Assembly: GCA_038239195.1 (NCBI GenBank)
Contig: JBBSEZ010000441.1
Coordinates: 1-8,248, forward strand
Source of the DNA: JBBSEZ01 sp038239195
GTDB lineage: Bacteria > Planctomycetota > Planctomycetia > Gemmatales > Gemmataceae
Reading direction: 5' to 3'
DNA length: 8,248 nucleotides
Part shown: piece by piece, positions 6,051 through 8,248 of the stretch
How positions within the stretch are numbered: the first letter of the stretch is position 1
How the letters are laid out: each line of letters begins with the position of its first letter
Translations under genes and position numbers: made by a program
The notes under the pieces: model-generated
Databases searched by the model: none
What the model saw: the letters and a program-made list of their open reading frames with translations, nothing else
Told to the model about the DNA's origin: nothing

Positions 6051-7039
6051 ATGGACACCGAACAGGCGCTGTTCCAGGCGATCCACCAGGCCCCCGACGA
6101 CGACCTGGCCTGGCTGGCCCTGGCCGACTGGCTCGAAGAACAGGGCGAGGCCGCTCGCGCCGAGTTGCTGCGCACCCACCGCGCCCTGCGCTCGATGCCC
6201 AAGGGCCGGCCGCGCCGTGCTAACGAGGCCCGGCTGCGCGAGTTGCTCGCCGCGGGCGCCCGGCCATGCGTGCCGACCCTGACCAACTCGATCGGCATGC
6301 AGTTTGTCCTCATCCCGGCTGGCACCTTTCTCATGGGCGCGGCGCCGAAGGAGGTGGGGCGCTCGGCGGCCGAGCGGCAGCACGAGGTCGAGATCGCCCG
6401 TCCTTTCTACCTGGGCGCCTATCTCGTCACCCGGGCGCAGTATCGCCAGATCACCCGGCGGAGCCCCTCGCGCTCCTGGGGGGGAACGACGGCGCCACCA
6501 GCGCCGAGGGGCTCGACCTCGATACCTTCCCGGTCGGGGGCGTGTCGTGGAAGGATTGCCGGGGTTTTTGCAACAAGCTCTCGCAGCGCGCGGAGGAGGT
6601 GAGGGCGGGGCGCACCTACCGGCTCCCCACCGAGGCCGAGTGGGAGTACGCCTGCCGCGCCGGCGTTTCCACGACGGCCTACTCGTTCGGGAGCGCACTG
6701 TCGATCCACCAGGCCAACTTCAACGGCGACGTGATGGGCCGCCTCCAGCGCCCCTCCCCGGTCGGCTCCTACCCGCCCAACGCCTGGGGGCTGTACGACA
6801 TGCACGGCAATCTGTGGGAGTGGGTCGCCGACTGGTTTGACGAGGCGTACTACCGCGACAGCCCGCGCCGCGATCCGCAGGGGCCGGCGAGCGGGGCCTC
6901 CCGCGTCCTGCGCGGCGGGGCGTGGTATTGCGATGCCCGCATGTGCCGCGCCGCTCACCGGGCCCGCAACGAGCCGGACCGGCGCTATTACGGCTACGGC
7001 TTTCGCGTGGTGCTTCCCTGGGCGGCGCCTCATGGCTGA
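6051..7039 (+). CDS. TIGR02996 domain-SUMF1/formylglycine-generating-enzyme-like protein, frameshifted
   Basis: Joined across one frameshift, this encodes about 329 residues. Residues 1-50 (MDTEQALFQAI...LAWLALADWLEEQGE..RAELLRTHRAL) match the TIGR02996 domain typical of Gemmata-like planctomycetes. The SUMF1 (FGE-sulfatase) domain runs from about 80 to the end: NSIGMQFVLIPAGTFLMG, then YLVTRAQYRQIT, VSWKDCRGFCNKLS, YRLPTEAEWEYACRAG, GLYDMHGNLWEWVADW and a final GFRVV. The start has GGAGG at 6042-6046, four bases before the ATG. The first frame covers 6051 to about 6484 and would end at a TGA at 6600-6602; homology continues one base back, in the frame ending at 7039, with the switch at G7 (6478-6484). 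C294 and C299 in WYCDARMC have the Cx4C spacing of the catalytic cysteine pair of true FGE, so sulfatase activation is possible, though most bacterial SUMF1 proteins have other or unknown roles. The end overlaps the convergent hydrolase gene by 10 bp. Confidence 0.88.
6478..6484 (+). other. G7 homopolymer at the SUMF1 frameshift
   Basis: Seven consecutive G lie where coding similarity moves from one frame to the frame one base back. The first frame reads TGG-GGG-GGA; one extra G would restore SPSRSWGGNDGATSAEGLD. The run also fits an X-XXY-YYZ slippery pattern (G-GGG-GGA at 6479-6485), so -1 ribosomal slippage or polymerase slippage could make the full protein. Loss of one G in sequencing or in the genome is the simpler explanation. 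Confidence 0.7.
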
Positions 7040-8007
7040 GCGAGAAAGGCCCCGACGCGCGCCTTCCACTCGACCGGCTCGCGGGCCACGTACGATTCGT
7101 GTCCCAGCGCGTCGAAGACGTGCATTTCCTTTTTACCTCCGAGCTTGTCGCGGATGGCCTCGACGTGCTCGCGGCCCACGCGCGGATCGCGCCCGCCGTG
7201 CAGCAGAAGCACGGGACACGTCACCTTGCCGGCGTAGTCGATCGGGTTGTGGCCGAAGCCATCAAAGCCGTGTTGCCGGCCGCCCCAGAAGACGAGCAGA
7301 TGGGCGCCCGGAAACGTGGGGATGCCGACGGCGCCGAAGCGGGCCTTGACGGTCGTGAGCAGGCGGTCGAACGGGCACTCCAGAACGACCGCGTCGGCCT
7401 GCACGTCGAGCTCGGCGACGGCGCGAAGGATGGCGGCGGCCCCCATCGACTGCCCGAACAGGACGAGGTGCTTCCCGGGCCACTTCTCCTTGACGTATTC
7501 GACGGCGCGGGCGACGTCGTCGGCCTCGCGGTAGCCGATGGTGGTGACGTTGCCCTCGGAGCCGCCGCTGCCGCGGAAATCGACGAGGAAACAGGCGTAG
7601 CCGAGCTGGTGGTAGGCGCGGGCCTCGGGAAGCAGCCGGGCCTTGCAGGACGTGAAGCCGTGGAACAGCAGCACCATGCCGCGGGGCTCGGGGTGAGGGA
7701 CGTACCAGGCCTCGAGCTGACCGCCAGCGCCGGCGAACGCATGCGTTTCGTGCGTCAGGCCGGCGTCGCCGGGAAGGGCCTCGTCCTGGGGACGGGCGAT
7801 GGCGACGCCGCTGAAGACAGTTCCGAGCTTGGTGCGCAGCGACATCTCTTCGGGCTTGCCCCGCCAGGGCTTGCCGTGCGGGACGAAGTGCGTCATGGCG
7901 CGCGCATGGCGGTAGGCCATCAGGTTGAGGACGACGAAGGCGATCAGGGCCAGGATGGCGACGCTGGTGAGAGGGCGGCCGCGCATCCAGGCGAAGACGA
8001 GGTACAT
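7030..8007 (-). CDS. membrane-anchored alpha/beta hydrolase
   Basis: This 325-residue protein has an N-terminal hydrophobic helix at about 13-30, preceded by Arg residues, which suggests a signal anchor with the enzyme outside the cytoplasmic membrane. The alpha/beta-hydrolase fold follows. An oxyanion-hole HGF lies at 116-118, the nucleophile elbow is G185-Q-S187-M-G, the acid is probably D274 in LLLHGGRDPRV, and the histidine is H303 in ALGHESY. The general layout resembles serine aminopeptidase/S33 and Bem46-type hydrolases; the substrate (ester, amide or peptide) cannot be told from sequence. The ATG at 8007 has GGAG four bases upstream on the minus strand. Its stop lies 10 bp inside the end of the convergent SUMF1 gene. 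The catalytic triad looks complete. No pathway partner is evident nearby. Confidence 0.92.
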   Translation of the reverse strand: MYLVFAWMRGRPLTSVAILALIAFVVLNLMAYRHARAMTHFVPHGKPWRGKPEEMSLRTKLGTVFSGVAIARPQDEALPGDAGLTHETHAFAGAGGQLEAWYVPHPEPRGMVLLFHGFTSCKARLLPEARAYHQLGYACFLVDFRGSGGSEGNVTTIGYREADDVARAVEYVKEKWPGKHLVLFGQSMGAAAILRAVAELDVQADAVVLECPFDRLLTTVKARFGAVGIPTFPGAHLLVFWGGRQHGFDGFGHNPIDYAGKVTCPVLLLHGGRDPRVGREHVEAIRDKLGGKKEMHVFDALGHESYVAREPVEWKARVGAFLAQP

Positions 8008-8123
8008 GAGGCTCCGTTCTCCGAGGGGGGGCTACTTTGCCCGTTGTGGTTAGTTTACCCGGAAAGGGGGCCAGCGTGCCAGACCAGCCGGAAAGGCCTC
8101 CGCCAAGCGGGCGCACGACTGGG

Positions 8124-8153
8124 TTCGCACGGGAAAGGAGGAGATGGTATGCT
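8124..8153 (+). promoter_or_regulatory. weak extended -10 promoter candidate
   Basis: TTCGCA (8124-8129) precedes TATGCT (8148-8153) by 18 bases, and a TG sits one base before the -10, making an extended -10 (TGGTATGCT). Each hexamer matches consensus at four of six positions. It lies 54 bp upstream of the putative start at 8207. It is plausible by position only. Confidence 0.25.
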
Positions 8154-8206
8154 GTGGGGGGAAAGGCAAAACCGAGCCGTAGCGTAAAGCGTGAAAGGGG
8201 CCAGGG

Positions 8207-8248
8207 ATGGCTACTACCGGACAAAGCACTCCAGAGGTCGCTGTTGTA
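8207..8248 (+). CDS. start of an unidentified gene, cut by the window end
   Basis: An ATG at 8207 opens a frame with no stop through the last base, giving MATTGQSTPEVAVV. AAAGGGG at 8194-8200 lies six bases upstream, a good ribosome binding site very similar to that of the permease gene. It is divergent from the hydrolase gene, leaving a 199-bp gap suitable for promoters. Fourteen residues are too few to assign a family. The call rests on the ribosome site and open frame alone. Confidence 0.5.
   Translation, partial: MATTGQSTPEVAVV

Noticed and set aside
6922..8187. 421-residue plus-strand frame opposite the hydrolase
   Set aside because: The opposite strand encodes an alpha/beta hydrolase with a full catalytic triad; this frame is its complement.

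Overview
The window is GC-rich and looks like chromosomal DNA from a member of the Planctomycetota, most likely the Gemmata/Gemmataceae group. This rests on protein families: a DUF4190-like/DUF1559 protein, a TIGR02996-type N-terminal domain fused to a formylglycine-generating-enzyme-like (SUMF1) domain, an ABC-2 permease fused to a CPBP intramembrane protease domain, and a CxxC zinc-ribbon protein with a low-complexity charged linker and a C-terminal membrane helix. I could not search databases, so the taxonomic call is inference.

Layout. Positions 147-1402 hold two co-directional genes: a membrane-anchored polyampholyte with a 20-residue repeat, then a zinc-ribbon/TM protein. They converge on a minus-strand DUF1559 gene (1514-2386) whose frame is interrupted once, by a TGA at residue 97. 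Divergent from that gene is a tight two-gene ABC operon with an ATGA overlap: a NatA-like ATPase (2551-3321) and an 872-residue permease/CPBP protease fusion (3318-5936) whose extracytoplasmic region is internally duplicated. A perfect 52-bp palindrome (5961-6012) separates this operon from a TIGR02996-SUMF1 gene (6051-7039), which is frameshifted at a run of seven G. That gene overlaps tail-to-tail by 10 bp with a minus-strand membrane-anchored alpha/beta hydrolase (7030-8007). A further plus-strand gene appears to start at 8207 and runs off the window.

The observation most worth following is the DUF1559 gene. Its only interruption is a TGA, with conserved family sequence on both sides. A hairpin with a GGUC apical loop starts 12 nt downstream, and its loop begins 17 nt after the TGA, close to the geometry of bacterial SECIS elements. 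This makes a selenoprotein reading possible. However, the hairpin can also arise simply from the conserved Met-Ala-x-Ala-Met codons, and the TGA sits where I recall homologues usually having Asn, so a nonsense mutation or sequencing error remains a serious alternative.

Apart from the ABC pair, the genes show no obvious common pathway. I see no tRNA, rRNA, CRISPR array, transposase or integrase.
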